Shown one piece after another: positions 1 through 10,922 of a DNA stretch of 64,000 nt. Origin of the DNA: Blepharisma japonicum. Taxonomy: Eukaryota > Ciliophora > Heterotrichea > Heterotrichida > Blepharismidae. The translations under genes and the position numbers were made by a program. The stretch spans positions 186,001-250,000 of the forward strand of contig CATKHK010000004.1 in assembly GCA_949751835.1 (NCBI GenBank). The letters run 5' to 3'. Each line of letters starts with the position of its first letter. Positions within the stretch are counted from its first letter, which is position 1. The notes beneath the pieces are model-generated. The model saw only the letters and a list, made by a program, of their open reading frames with translations, was not told the origin of the DNA and searched no databases.

Positions 1-772
1 TTTTATCGCTTACCATAATTGAAGCCCCAAAATCAGTGTCTAAATAAGTAGGAATAAGCGAGTATTCATAAGAAATTGTAGCATTTCTATTTGGATTAGT
101 TTTAAGCCAATAATATGTTTTGGTGCATAAAGGGTCAAATGGCACATTTGTTTTACCACAAGTATCAGAAAAATTAAAGTCAGAGCCTTGTACATAGCTC
201 ATATTTTGGACTGGATGTCTAAAATCTAAATGATCTTGCTCAATTATTAAGCCTATCTGCAAAATTGTTCCTTTATAGAGAGGGTTAGCTGTATTCAAAA
301 GTATATCAACCAATTTTAGCTGATTATAATAAGTAGAACTAGAAAGAGTTTTTGAGGTGTCAGAAAACACAAAATCTGAAATATCTGCAGCATTAAAATC
401 AATATTTCCAGGGTTTCTGGCATCTACTGCGTTTGGAGCAGCTAAATTTTCATTTGATTTCATAGTTCCACTTACGGTGTCATCAAAAACTCCTCTTATC
501 AATTGAAGCTGGGCAATGTTCTAAATGAATTTCACAGTTGAAAAAATTGAGCCGAAAATTAATCCCCTTGCGATTGAAGCCCTTAAAAGATGATTAATTT
601 CTTGTTCTATTATATAGTCTTTCACATCTTTAACTCAATGGTATTCTGAACTGTAAAGAATTATTATTGCTATTATAGAAGCAAGAATCAAGCCTATGCA
701 CAAAGGATAAATTGTGCGGTACTCAATCATTTTGTGAAGCTTTGAAGAACTGTTGTAACCGGATTCTACCAT
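1..772 (-). CDS. Putative Cache-type membrane sensor protein, 3'-truncated by the window edge
   Basis: The frame runs from the ATG at 772 leftwards off the window at base 1. It holds one 15-nt intron (521-535) and one in-frame TGA read as Trp (SSEYHWVKD). The protein starts with a short hydrophilic stretch (MVESGYNSSSK), then one strong membrane segment around residues 19-37 (CIGLILASIIAIIIL), then a long non-membrane region without introns. The motif FDPLCTKTYYW followed about 25 residues later by IPTYLDTDFGASIMVS resembles the YDPRCRPWY...PY...GI/A pattern of dCache sensor domains. From this I infer a surface receptor whose output domain lies beyond the edge. Membrane topology is fairly clear; the Cache assignment is tentative, and other protist extracellular domains could look similar. 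Confidence 0.6.
521..535 (-). other. 15-nt spliceosomal intron
   Basis: Read on the minus strand the segment is GTGAAATTCATTTAG, exactly 15 nt with GT..AG ends. It contains an in-frame TAG; removing it joins FGSIFST to NIAQLQLIRGVF in one open frame. Tiny 15-nt introns are a known hallmark of Blepharisma and other heterotrichs. Confidence 0.88.
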
Positions 773-982
773 TTTGGGATACGTTTTTATATTGATGAAA
801 GTGCTTAAGAAAGTGAATTTAAGTTTTTGAGAGCGATTAGGAAAATATGGAATGCATGAACCTATATTAAGTTGGTATAAAATATTTAAAATTGATCTAA
901 GTATTATTTTTAATTGTTTTATCAGGTGAAATATTTACTATTCATACATATAAATATATTATTAAATTTATGAATTTAGCAA

Positions 983-1750
983 TTAGGAAGTCACTTGATT
1001 TATTACAAAGTTTATAGCTTCATCAATTTCTGATGATCTTATGTGCGAGTTTCGTTCTCTTACCAAACTGAAAAACTTTTCAAGGTCTTGCTCATTTAAA
1101 ATTCTTTTCCTTACAATAATCTCCAGCATTTCCTTCTTCAATGCTAAAGCTTTATCAGGTTCAGCTAATCTAATATAAGGCACCTCAAGTAGCTCTCTTT
1201 GTCTATTTGATATAATTGGCTTATTTTCATTTGCAATCTCATTATAGGCTGAGCTTATTGATGGAGGCTGGTTCATTTTTTGCATAAATTCATCAGTTAC
1301 CATGTAATTATCAGTTGAATCTCTAGATCTTAAAAGCAATGCAGGATGAGCTATAGGATCATAAGGATTTTTCTTCCTTTCGTTTGCACTTCCTATATGA
1401 TTTATTCTTCTCTGCATACTTTTTATGTTGTTTTCGTGATCTGTAATCTGAGAATTTTTCTTTTTGGCTCGATTTTGGCTTAACTTAGATGATAAGTGAA
1501 AGGTTTCTGGCGCTGAAAAAGAGGATTTTGTGTTTTTCACTGAGTTTACACGTCTGAAGGTTTCTTTTACTTCAGAAAAGTTGCTTTGTTTTGGAGTTTG
1601 ACGGGATTTAGCATTCACATGCTTCGGTGGAGGGTTCAAAGAGTTTACGACAGGTTTTATTGTATTTAGGTGCTTATAATGATTTGAAAGGGAGTCGACA
1701 ATTATCTTTTTGCCTCCTGAATTTCGCATGTCTGACACAAAAGTGCTCAT
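983..1750 (-). CDS. Basic low-complexity hypothetical protein (255 aa)
   Basis: A clean 255-codon frame from the ATG at 1750 to TAA, with no introns or UGA codons. The protein is rich in Ser, Asn, Lys and Arg. The first 110 residues are strongly basic and probably disordered (PPPKHVNAKSRQTPKQSN, RAKKKNSQITDHENN). The C-terminal third is more ordered, with heptad-like charged helices (RLAEPDKALALKKEMLEIIVRKRILNEQDLEKFF). I recognise no family, signal peptide or membrane segment. It is divergently oriented from the H+-pyrophosphatase gene, with a 357-nt spacer between the two starts. A cytoskeletal or nuclear structural role would be a guess. Confidence 0.7.
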   Translation of the reverse strand: MSTFVSDMRNSGGKKIIVDSLSNHYKHLNTIKPVVNSLNPPPKHVNAKSRQTPKQSNFSEVKETFRRVNSVKNTKSSFSAPETFHLSSKLSQNRAKKKNSQITDHENNIKSMQRRINHIGSANERKKNPYDPIAHPALLLRSRDSTDNYMVTDEFMQKMNQPPSISSAYNEIANENKPIISNRQRELLEVPYIRLAEPDKALALKKEMLEIIVRKRILNEQDLEKFFSLVRERNSHIRSSEIDEAINFVINQVTS

Positions 1751-2107
1751 TTTTATGACTCCAAGTTAAAAGTGTTCTTATGAAATTATATTTAAAATTA
1801 CACAACTAAAGATTTTCCCTATAATCGGTTTCCTTTTGCTTAAAGCAAATCCATATTTAGCTGAATAAATTTAATGAGTTTCATTCTACAATCTCAACAG
1901 TTTTGCTTAATCATTCCATCTTCTATTATCTTTGATCCAGCAATTTAAATCACCATAATTATGCTCTGAAAATAATTAAGATATTTGCAGTCACAAAATT
2001 CGTTAAGCCGATTTCCTAAAATTTTAAATCTTTGCCTCTTTTATAAGACTACCCTTTACTTATTTCTTTAATGCTAAAAGTCTCATGTCACTAGTGGATA
2101 ATAATAA
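1751..2107. other. Divergent intergenic spacer
   Basis: A 357-nt AT-rich spacer between two divergently transcribed genes, so it presumably carries both promoters and 5' leaders. I see no open frame of note, RNA gene or repeat. The start of the pyrophosphatase gene lies in the A-rich context ATAATAAATG, typical of start sites in this window. Confidence 0.5.
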
Positions 2108-4399
2108 ATGTTAGGAGACGAGGCTACTAACCTCTTTATTATAAGTTCAACTATCCTTGGACTTATTTACGGAGTTTTCAACATCTTGATGATCACAAAA
2201 GTCCCTGTAGGTGAATCTGGAGACTATCATCGCAATGACCCACGCTACTTGAAAGAAATTATTGGCATGAAAACTGAAAGGGTCGAAAAAAAGAACAAGA
2301 GAACAGGAGAAGTCGAATGGGTAGATGAAGAAATGGGTCCTTACCACGAGAACTGGGATCAGGTCGTCTACACACTGAATCGCATTTCACATGCAGTCTC
2401 TGATGGCGCCACAGCTTTCTTGATGGAGGAGTACAGAATTTTGGCCTTTTTCATCGCAATTTTCTCAGTCATCATTGCAGTTTTGGTAGAGGAAGAAATT
2501 GGACAGTTTTGGACTGTTTTCGCATTTGTCCTTGGAGCAGCCACAAGTATTTGTTCTGGATATATTGGGATGAGAGTTGCCGTCTTCTCAAACTCAAGAA
2601 CTGCTTATAGCGCAATTAATAGAGAAAATGGACTTGCAAACGCCTTTATTGTAGCTTTCAGAGGAGGCGCTGTTTTGGGCTTCATTCTTAACTCACTTGG
2701 GCTTCTTAATTTGCTCTTGCTTATTACAGCTTACAATTATCTTTACCTTGGTGAAGATTATGAAAGCGAACAAGTCAGGCACATGTACGAGTGCATTGCA
2801 GGCTACGGACTTGGTGGATCCACAATTGCCATGTTTGGAAGAGTCGGAGGTGGAATTTTCACAAAAGCCGCTGACGTTGGAGCTGATTTAGCAGGAAAAG
2901 TAGAAGAAGGACTCGAAGAGGACGACCCAAGAAATGCAGCTACTATTGCAGATAACGTCGGAGACAACGTTGGAGATATTGCAGGTATGGGTTCAGACTT
3001 ATTTGGAAGCTTTGCTGAAAGCAGCTGCGCCGCTCTTGTCGTTGCAGCTACCTCAGTAGAACTAACAGAAACCATGTGCTCCCTTTATTTCCCACTATTG
3101 ATTTCAGCCACTGGTATTGTAGTGTCTTTCTTCACCAGTTTCTTCGCCACAAACATCATGAAAGTTGACAGTGAAGACAAAATTGAAAGAACCCTCAAAT
3201 ACCAGCTTCTTATCTCTACCATCCTCTTAACCCCAGCTCTCTACTTCTTAGCCATGAATGTCCTCCCAGAAGACTTCACCTTTGTTAGAGGTGACGAAGT
3301 CATTGAAACCCACAGCATCCACGCTTTCATTTGCATTGCTTTTGGCCTTTGGTCTGGCTTAATCATCGGGTATGTGACTGAATACTTCACTTCTTTTGCA
3401 TACACCCCAGTCAAAGAGGTAGCAGAAAGCTGCAGAACTGGAGCTGCCACCGATATTATTTATGGGCTTGCCCTTGGATATCTCTCATGCATTATCCCAA
3501 CCCTCTGCTTGGCTGCTACTATTTATGCTTCTTTCTACCTTGCAAGTATGTACGGGATTGCTCTTGCTGCTTTAGGAATGTTGTCAAACTTAGCCTTGGC
3601 CTTAGCAATCGATGGGTATGGACCAATTTCAGATAACGCTGGCGGTATGGTCGAAATGATCCACCTTAAGAAAGAAGTCAGACAAAGAACTGACGCTTTG
3701 GACGCTGCAGGAAACACAACTGCTGCTATTGGTAAAGGTTTTGCTATTGGCAGTGCAGCTTTGGTCTCCCTTGCACTTTTCGGAGCTTTTATTACCAGAT
3801 CTAACATGACTGAAGTCAACATTTTGGCTCCTTTACAGTTCGCAGGACTTCTTGTAGGTGCTATGCTTCCATACGCTTTTTCAGCCTTGACTATGAAATC
3901 AGTCGGAAAAGCTGCAAACCAGATGGTCGTAGAAGTCAGAAGACAGTTCCAAGAAATGAAGAGAAACCCACACTATGCCCCAGAATACGAGAAATGTGTA
4001 CAAATTTCAACCAGAGCTGCCTTAAAAGAAATGATTTTGCCTGGCATGATGGTCATGCTTACACCTATTATTACTGGCTGGCTCTTCGGACCTAGAGCAG
4101 TCGCAGGACTTTTGGCTGGAATTTTGGTTTCTGGAGTCCAAATGGCAACTAGCTCTGCTAATGCTGGTGGTGCTTGGGATAACGCTAAGAAATACATTGA
4201 AAAAGAGAGCTTAGTCCCTAAGTCAAGCCCTCAATTCAAAGATATCAAAGCTGCAGCTGTTACTGGAGATACAGTCGGTGACCCTATGAAGGACACATCA
4301 GGGCCATCTCTTAACATTTTAGTCAAGCTTTCAGCCATTCTTTCACTAGTTTTCGGAGGATTCTTCGCTTCAGATTGGGGTGGTATTTTAATCGCTTAA
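2108..4399 (+). CDS. Vacuolar-type H+-translocating pyrophosphatase, K+-dependent type (763 aa)
   Basis: A membrane proton pump that couples pyrophosphate hydrolysis to H+ transport into acidic vacuoles or acidocalcisomes. The 763-aa length matches plant and protist V-PPases (about 770). The catalytic loop is intact at residues 255-300 (DVGADLAGKVE, DNVGDNVGD). Two more signature loops are GGAWDNAKKYIE (about 692) and GDTVGDPMKDTSGPSLN (about 720). The ion-selectivity loop at residues 535-544 reads GNTTAAIGKG, with Ala after GNTT as in K+-dependent (type I) enzymes, rather than the Lys of K+-independent ones. Many hydrophobic segments fit the family's 16-helix fold. All Trp codons are UGG, and the gene is visibly less AT-rich than its neighbours, suggesting high expression. 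It is followed 108 nt downstream by the Rav1/DMXL gene. Confidence 0.97.
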   Translation: MLGDEATNLFIISSTILGLIYGVFNILMITKVPVGESGDYHRNDPRYLKEIIGMKTERVEKKNKRTGEVEWVDEEMGPYHENWDQVVYTLNRISHAVSDGATAFLMEEYRILAFFIAIFSVIIAVLVEEEIGQFWTVFAFVLGAATSICSGYIGMRVAVFSNSRTAYSAINRENGLANAFIVAFRGGAVLGFILNSLGLLNLLLLITAYNYLYLGEDYESEQVRHMYECIAGYGLGGSTIAMFGRVGGGIFTKAADVGADLAGKVEEGLEEDDPRNAATIADNVGDNVGDIAGMGSDLFGSFAESSCAALVVAATSVELTETMCSLYFPLLISATGIVVSFFTSFFATNIMKVDSEDKIERTLKYQLLISTILLTPALYFLAMNVLPEDFTFVRGDEVIETHSIHAFICIAFGLWSGLIIGYVTEYFTSFAYTPVKEVAESCRTGAATDIIYGLALGYLSCIIPTLCLAATIYASFYLASMYGIALAALGMLSNLALALAIDGYGPISDNAGGMVEMIHLKKEVRQRTDALDAAGNTTAAIGKGFAIGSAALVSLALFGAFITRSNMTEVNILAPLQFAGLLVGAMLPYAFSALTMKSVGKAANQMVVEVRRQFQEMKRNPHYAPEYEKCVQISTRAALKEMILPGMMVMLTPIITGWLFGPRAVAGLLAGILVSGVQMATSSANAGGAWDNAKKYIEKESLVPKSSPQFKDIKAAAVTGDTVGDPMKDTSGPSLNILVKLSAILSLVFGGFFASDWGGILIA

Positions 4400-4507
4400 A
4401 TACGCCAACATAGTTTAGGATTAACTTAAAATTTCTTTAATAAATTGTCTTAATTTCCCTGTAGAATTGTGTAAATAAATTTCTTACGGAATTTATAAAT
4501 ATTGAAT

Positions 4508-7500
4508 ATGAAGCCATCTCAAGTAATCCCTGGAGCTCCTAACTCTCAATTCTGCATCTCATTCGGCTGCTATGATGGTACTCTTCTTCACGCATATGGA
4601 AGTGGCGCTTCAATTGTGATTGCACAAACTCATACTTTTATGGTTCAACAAATTATACAAGAGAACACTTCTGATGTGACCTCTGTAAGCTGGGCTCGTA
4701 CAGGAGGAAGACTTGCAGCTGGAAGCTTAAACTCAATCAGTATCTATATTCCTCAACCAATCTCCCCAGTTCAATGGGAATGCAAAATCAATCTGAAGCC
4801 TGAAGGGCTCCCAAAGAGCTTATCATGGTCGTTTTTTGGAGATACACTATTAAGTGTCAGTGAAAAACTGTGTGTCTGGAATTTTGAAGTAGAAAAAACA
4901 GGAGAACTGCAGTTTAACGAAAAACCTTTGTGGAGCATCAAAAGCCAGTTTGAATATGGGTCGATTTCGCCTGATGGAAGACTAATTGCGACGTGTAGAG
5001 AAGATTCAAGGGTTTTTATTTTCTATAGAGAAGGACATTTGAATGAGGAAACGCAGTTTCCTCAGCTGAATTCAGATGCACTGAGATCTTTGAAGTTGAA
5101 TAATAATACACCTGTGTCTTGGTTTGATTGAAAAGATATAAGCGTTTTCAAACTGTATTTGAATTATTATAACCCTAATGCTCTTTTGACGATAAATACA
5201 GATGGCTGGGTTAGAATATGAAGTGAATATACAAGTCCTGAAGGAATTGGGTTTAATATAGTTTTTCAGATTAGGACAAATAATGGACTGGCTTCTTGGC
5301 TTAGAGATTTTAAGAGCATGGAAAATAATATTTCACAGCTGGCTCAGAAACAAGATTTTTTAAGACAAGGACAGGGAGATGTCCAATTTACAATGAACGC
5401 AAGATCATGCATGCTTAGAGCAAGAAAAAGTGAGCCGGAACAGCCTATTTTTGGAGCAATGATGAAGGATAGAATTCCTGTTGAGTGGTTTGTGATTGCT
5501 GAAGGCACAAAAGTGGTGTATTATATGTGTGAAGGCTTAGGGGCATTTCCAGTAACAGCAATTAATATAAAATCTCACCTACAATTTTCTAATCACTGGA
5601 GCACAGAAGCCTCAAGATGAATCCCCTCACAGCTGCCCTTCTTTGTTATAAAAGAATTTGAAGAAATTCAAGTTATAAGTATAGACATTGCTGGAGACTT
5701 TGTAAGGTGGAGAAAACGCTATGGTGGACAAGAATACGGAGGCTACTCATCAGCCTTAACAGGAGTTTATGGAGGACATCGTGGCGATATTGTCCAAGTT
5801 GTTCCTCATGGGACTCTTCCTTTAGTCGCCACTCTTGATAGCACAGGAATGGTAAGAATATGAAGCACTCATATGGGAGTAAAACAAGACCCAAGAGCAG
5901 TTGATCAGCTAAGACACTGAGGAGTCCTAGAGCAAGCTTCATATACCTTTGTGAAGTGGATTCAAAAATATGCTTTATTAATCTGTGGAGACAAAACTGG
6001 GAAATTAAACCTTTATAAGTGGATGTCAGACACTGGGAATAAGCTAAAATTGCCAAGCATGCATTGGAGTATTATACATTCTTGGCAAGGAATGGATGGG
6101 GTCTGCGTCAAAATCAATACTTCCAGTATAGAAAATGCAGACTGCGGCATCAGATTTTTAGTTTCAGCGATATTCAAAAATAAAGGCTGCCAAGTGTGGA
6201 GTATAGGATATGATCGTGGAATTATTTCGACTCTTATAGACGTAAAAGAAGATAATTTTTGTGATACACATTTAAATTCAATCAAAACTTATAATGATGA
6301 TTATGACCAAACGTATATACATTATATCTATAGTTTGACTAAAACAAAGCTATGCTGCAGCACTATAGAAGCAACTGGAACGAAAATTATGTGGGAAAAA
6401 AGCTTAGTAATGGACGAATATTCTATGAAAGTATCTAAAATCATAATGCTTGTATCACCTAAGTCGCAAAGTTTAAGTTTCTACACTCTTGAAGGAAACC
6501 AAATAGGTAAGTTTACAATACCTCAAAGTGGTCAATTTTTGACAAATTTCTTATCAAAAGGGCTTATTACAGAAAACATTGTAATTGTATTTAAAAGCTT
6601 GATACAAGTTTTAGCGCAAGAGTTCTTGCATACTGTAGGAGAACAAGAAATGCCTTGGAGATATATTGTAGAAAACGCTTTAGATAGTGAAAGTTCTTGC
6701 TTAGGAGTTTCTTCATTCCAGCATATTCTTTTAGGTGTAAAAAGGATTGTTAATATTTACACTCATAATCATATTCAGCAGGAACTTGCTAAGTACCAGA
6801 TTCCTAAGCCTTACTATCATCCTTTAACTTTATTTGAACTCATGAGAGGAAACCATACCAAAATTATTGAAATGTTATTTAAAACAATTGAAACCAGAAT
6901 TGAAGAAGGCAAAATGTGCTATACACTTGATTTAAAGCTTGATGATTTTTTTAAAATCCAAGAAGATAAAGTGCAAGCTCCTGCCCCTGCCCCAGCTGCA
7001 TCTAGCAGTTTTGATTGGTTTTTTGATGCTCAGCCGAGCGCTCCTGTAGCAGCCCAGCCAGCCCCTACATCTCAATTTTCAGAAGCTGATGCAAAAAGGC
7101 TAAAAGAAAAGCTTCAAGAAACATCAATAGAACTCCCAGGGCTTTCTGGCGACGTTTTGCTCCTAATGCAGCTATTCACTGCAATAGACAGTTATTCTTT
7201 GCTGCAATCCCAAAGCCGCACAATGGACGATTTCGTCAAAGTTTTCTATCTAAATGTCCGAATTTTCAAATTTTATAACGAACAAAAAAAGCCTATGAAA
7301 TCCAAGCCTCAGTGCTTATCTACAATGGACATAGCCTGGGTGCTTCACTCAGACCAGCAAGATACCTTATTCCAAGTTTTATTTACTGGAGAAATGGACT
7401 GGCCACAAATGAGAATGTACGGCATGGGAATTTGGGTAAAATCATTGTATAGAGTCAAATCTATGATAGAAACCATTGCAAGAAATGAGTTTAGGGTCAA

Positions 7501-10500
7501 TAAAGACCCAAAAGCCGTCACTTTGTGGTATTTAGCACTAGGGAAAAAAAGCATTCTTTTAAACCTTTATAAGCAAGATGCAGAAAATAAAAGAATTTAT
7601 ACATTTTTAGTCAATGATTTTACACAAAAAGACTGGCAAGTCAAAGCACAAAAAAATGCTTTTGAGCTCAGAAAACAAAGGAAGTATGAGATGAGCGCGT
7701 CTTTTTTCTTATTAGGAGGACAGTTATTAAATGCTATCGAGGTCCTTGCACAGGATTTAGGAGATCCTCAGATGGCGATGGTCGTGGCAAGACTACAAGA
7801 AGGAGAAAATGGGCCTATTTATAATCAGCTTGTGGACAGGTATTTATTAAAAACTGGGCTTCAAGTAAAAGATCCTTGGCTTGTAAGTATTGCATTTTCA
7901 CTTCTAAATATGCATGCAGAGTCATTAGAAAGCTTAAGCTCTATGCCAAATGAGCCACTTCAAACTAGCAATGTTGATTTTTGGACAGAAAAAACCCAGC
8001 CTTCCCTATCAGGATTTCACCCATCTTTGACTTATTATTTCAAGCTCTTGAAAAGCTCAATCAAATTTAAAAGAGATTGCGATACTAAAGGAATACAGCT
8101 TTCCAAATATGATAATATAGAAAAAGAAATGGCTGGTAGATGTGCGAAAGCTTATTTGCGCGCTGGTTTGCCTATTTTAGCCTTAAAAACTCTTAAAGAT
8201 CATGAAAACGTTGACATAAACTTGCTTGATGACATACTTAAAGAATATTTATTAATGATAATAAATGACACCGCAGAAAATGAATGGCTTGACAAGTTCC
8301 CTACCCTATTAAGTGAAATTTCTTACCTTTCTTCTACATTTTCATTTTCACAAAAAAGCTTATTAGACTTTGTGTCAACTCTATTTTATAACAGAGATAT
8401 GAGGCATTATCAATGCTCTCTCTTAGCAGGAGTCTCAATGCTTGAAAAAGCAGCTGAGTCTGTGCTGCATAGAGCTGCAATAGTTCACATTATTCTTTCC
8501 AGATACTCCAGAGACCCATTCTTCTTGTGTAAAGTAGAAACACTCACAGATGTCGCAAATGAGCTTATTAAGTGCTTAGTTATATTAAGAGACCGCAACA
8601 CTGAGTTCGGTAGTTTATCGCTTAATAGAAGAGGCCATCTATTTCATATCACTTTTTCTGTGTTCTTATCTCAGCTTATGATTGGATATACAAGAGGACA
8701 ATGGGAATCAGTTGTAGCGATCCTCAGAGGACTTGATGAATATTTAAATGACCAAAATAAAGAAACACAATCTGAGGTTGTGATCCCAGAAAAACATGCA
8801 GAACATTCAAATAAGTTGCTGTCATGCTGGATAAGGTATTTGTTGGTAAATAAATTGCATGATCTAGTTATTAGCTTTAATAGCAAAGAATATGATGAAT
8901 GGATGGACAAAAGCTTATTGAGATTTAACTTATTGGATGCCGGCAGTGCAAAAGCAGAGACTCCGGAGAAATTAATTGAAAAAATGATGGCGCCGGGAAG
9001 AGGGATAAAGAAGAGGTCACTAATGCCAGTTTCAAGACTTGTAAGGAGAATTTTTTCTTGGAAATTGAGACTACTATCGAGAGCTCAAAAACTGATTTCT
9101 TCTGAAACATTAAAATCCATTCAGACATTGATAGAAATGCTTGTGAACACCCCAGCTAATATTCCAACCGATCTCGGTCAGCATTTTTCAGACACAGCTG
9201 CTTATCTTTCATTCAACGACTTTGTTGGAGGAAAAACTCAAATTCACCTCCTTTTGCAGCATTCAAGTCAAGGTATCAGCACCTTTGTGCATGAAAACCA
9301 CAACAACCCTGAAGAAAGTGAAAACATCCAATATGACGAAACATTAAAGGAAAATGCTAATTTATTTAAATCTGGGATTGATTTATTCAGAAGTAAAGAT
9401 CCAGTATTAGGATTTTCTGTCAATAAATGCGATAATAAAAACATTTCGATTATTTTGAATAGCAAAAGAGACAGAATTAGAGAAATCAACCTGGATCATG
9501 CATTGAAATTTAAGAAAAGAAATGCTGAGCTAGAAATCGAAATAGAAGACCCTGAAACATGGCAAGAATGCCTGCATCAATATGATACTTTTATAGGTCC
9601 AGAAGAGTATATGTACAATCCTGCTATAAATTCAGCTTTAAGCATGCTTAATTCATCACATAGTAAAGTTTTTATTGAAGAAATGCAGCTGCCTCCTCCA
9701 GTTTGGCACAGAAGTTCTCTCAATCATTTATTAACATCTTTATCATCACATAAGACCAGGCAAGAAAAAGTTAACCAAATTGTAGGCCACCCACTATTGC
9801 CACTATATGTGACTGGTAATGACTCAGGAATGATGACCCTTTGGCAATATACCAGAAGTGATAGTCTTCAGGACTTTGCTACAATTTCTACGACATCTAA
9901 AATTACATGGATGAGCTTTAACGGCTATGGAGATAAGCTTGGTGCTTGTGACGCTTCAGGGAACTTCTTTTTATACAAATTTGACTTACAGCCGACCTCT
10001 TTTCAGCCTCAGCTAACAATGATGAATTCTGCTGGCAGCAAAGCTTCTGCGTTTTCATTTTTAAATTTAGGGTCAGTAATAGCAACTATTGGGCATAAGC
10101 CAAGAGGATTTTTATCAATTTATGACACTTTACTGCCTCCGAATCAGTCTTGTCTTCATACAGAAAATATTGGTGGGACTACAGTTCATTATATTTCGAG
10201 ATATCAGCAGCTGATAATTGGGACTAAAAAAGGAAAATTGGCAAGATATGACTTGAGGATGCAGAAAGTGGTAGATTCGATAGAGTCTAAACATGACTCA
10301 ATTAAAAGCATTACTAGTGATCCTACTGAAACTACTTTTGTGACAGGAGGAAGAGAAGGGGTAGTTAAAATTTGGGATTCAAGGGATTTGTCATTAAAAG
10401 AAACAATTGAAGTGTCTAAAAAATCGAAGGGAGGTATCACAAAGCTTGAGTTTTTGGGGGATGCTTTGTTTGCAAGCTCAGGAGAAGGAGTTCTAAAGCT

Positions 10501-10522
10501 GCTTAGGACGACAACTCATTAA
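4508..10522 (+). CDS. Rav1/DmX-like (RAVE complex) V-ATPase assembly factor, 2004 aa
   Basis: The RAVE/rabconnectin-3 subunit promotes assembly of V1 onto V0 of the vacuolar ATPase. The N-terminus (PGAPNSQF..., AYGSGASIVI) matches the start of DMXL/Rav1 proteins and leads into a WD40 propeller. The Rav1p C-terminal helical domain lies at about residues 940-1175 (DIAWVLHSDQQD, ASFFLLGGQLLNAIEV, VVARLQEGENGP). A second WD region follows at about 1755-2000 (GREGVVKIWDSRD). A Pro/Ala-rich linker sits near 820-845. The start is the ATG at 4508; a TTG two codons upstream was not used. In-frame TGA codons read as Trp lie in the first 480 codons, including two RIW motifs typical of WD repeats; the last 1523 codons use only UGG. 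It lies just downstream of the V-PPase gene. Confidence 0.93.
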
Positions 10523-10922
10523 TATTTAGTTTACAATTATATTAAATTATTTGTGATTTTTTTTGGCTGGATGATTAACGAAATTTTAATTAAATATATA
10601 AATTGGAGATTGCTCACGGTTATTCAAAATTTCCTTCTGCAGTATTTGCGATTGCCAAGCAAATCTACTGCAATATTTATCATTCTTAAGACTAATTCTT
10701 TTATTTTTGTCGAAATTTCCAATTCATATAAAAAATTAATTTTAATTGAAAGTTAAGAGAGGCTATTTTCCATAAAAATGCTGAATTAAATTTCAATGGA
10801 TACATTTCAAGTTTTATGAGACATATATTTATAAGCGCTTTTGTATCTAACCCATCGACTGAGTTTCATAAGAATTCAAACATTTTATTTAAAGTAATTT
10901 AACGATAGAAAATTCATCTTGA
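10523..10922. other. Intergenic spacer with one hairpin
   Basis: A 400-nt AT-rich spacer between two genes on the same strand. A frame at 10553-10756 has no start context or composition suggesting a gene. The only structure I see is an inverted repeat at 10638-10672: arms TGCAGTATTTGC and GCAAATCTACTGCA around a 9-nt loop. Its function is unknown. Confidence 0.4.
10638..10672. repeat. Imperfect inverted repeat (hairpin)
   Basis: Left arm TGCAGTATTTGC (10638-10649), loop GATTGCCAA, right arm GCAAATCTACTGCA (10659-10672). The arms pair over 12 bp with a 2-nt bulge. It stands out for its GC content inside an AT-rich spacer. It could be an RNA hairpin or a chance palindrome. Confidence 0.4.

Noticed and set aside
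4508-5950. Apparent split of the Rav1/DMXL gene into several short genes or a pseudogene
   Set aside because: All breaks are TGA; the frame and family similarity continue through every one, so they are Trp codons.
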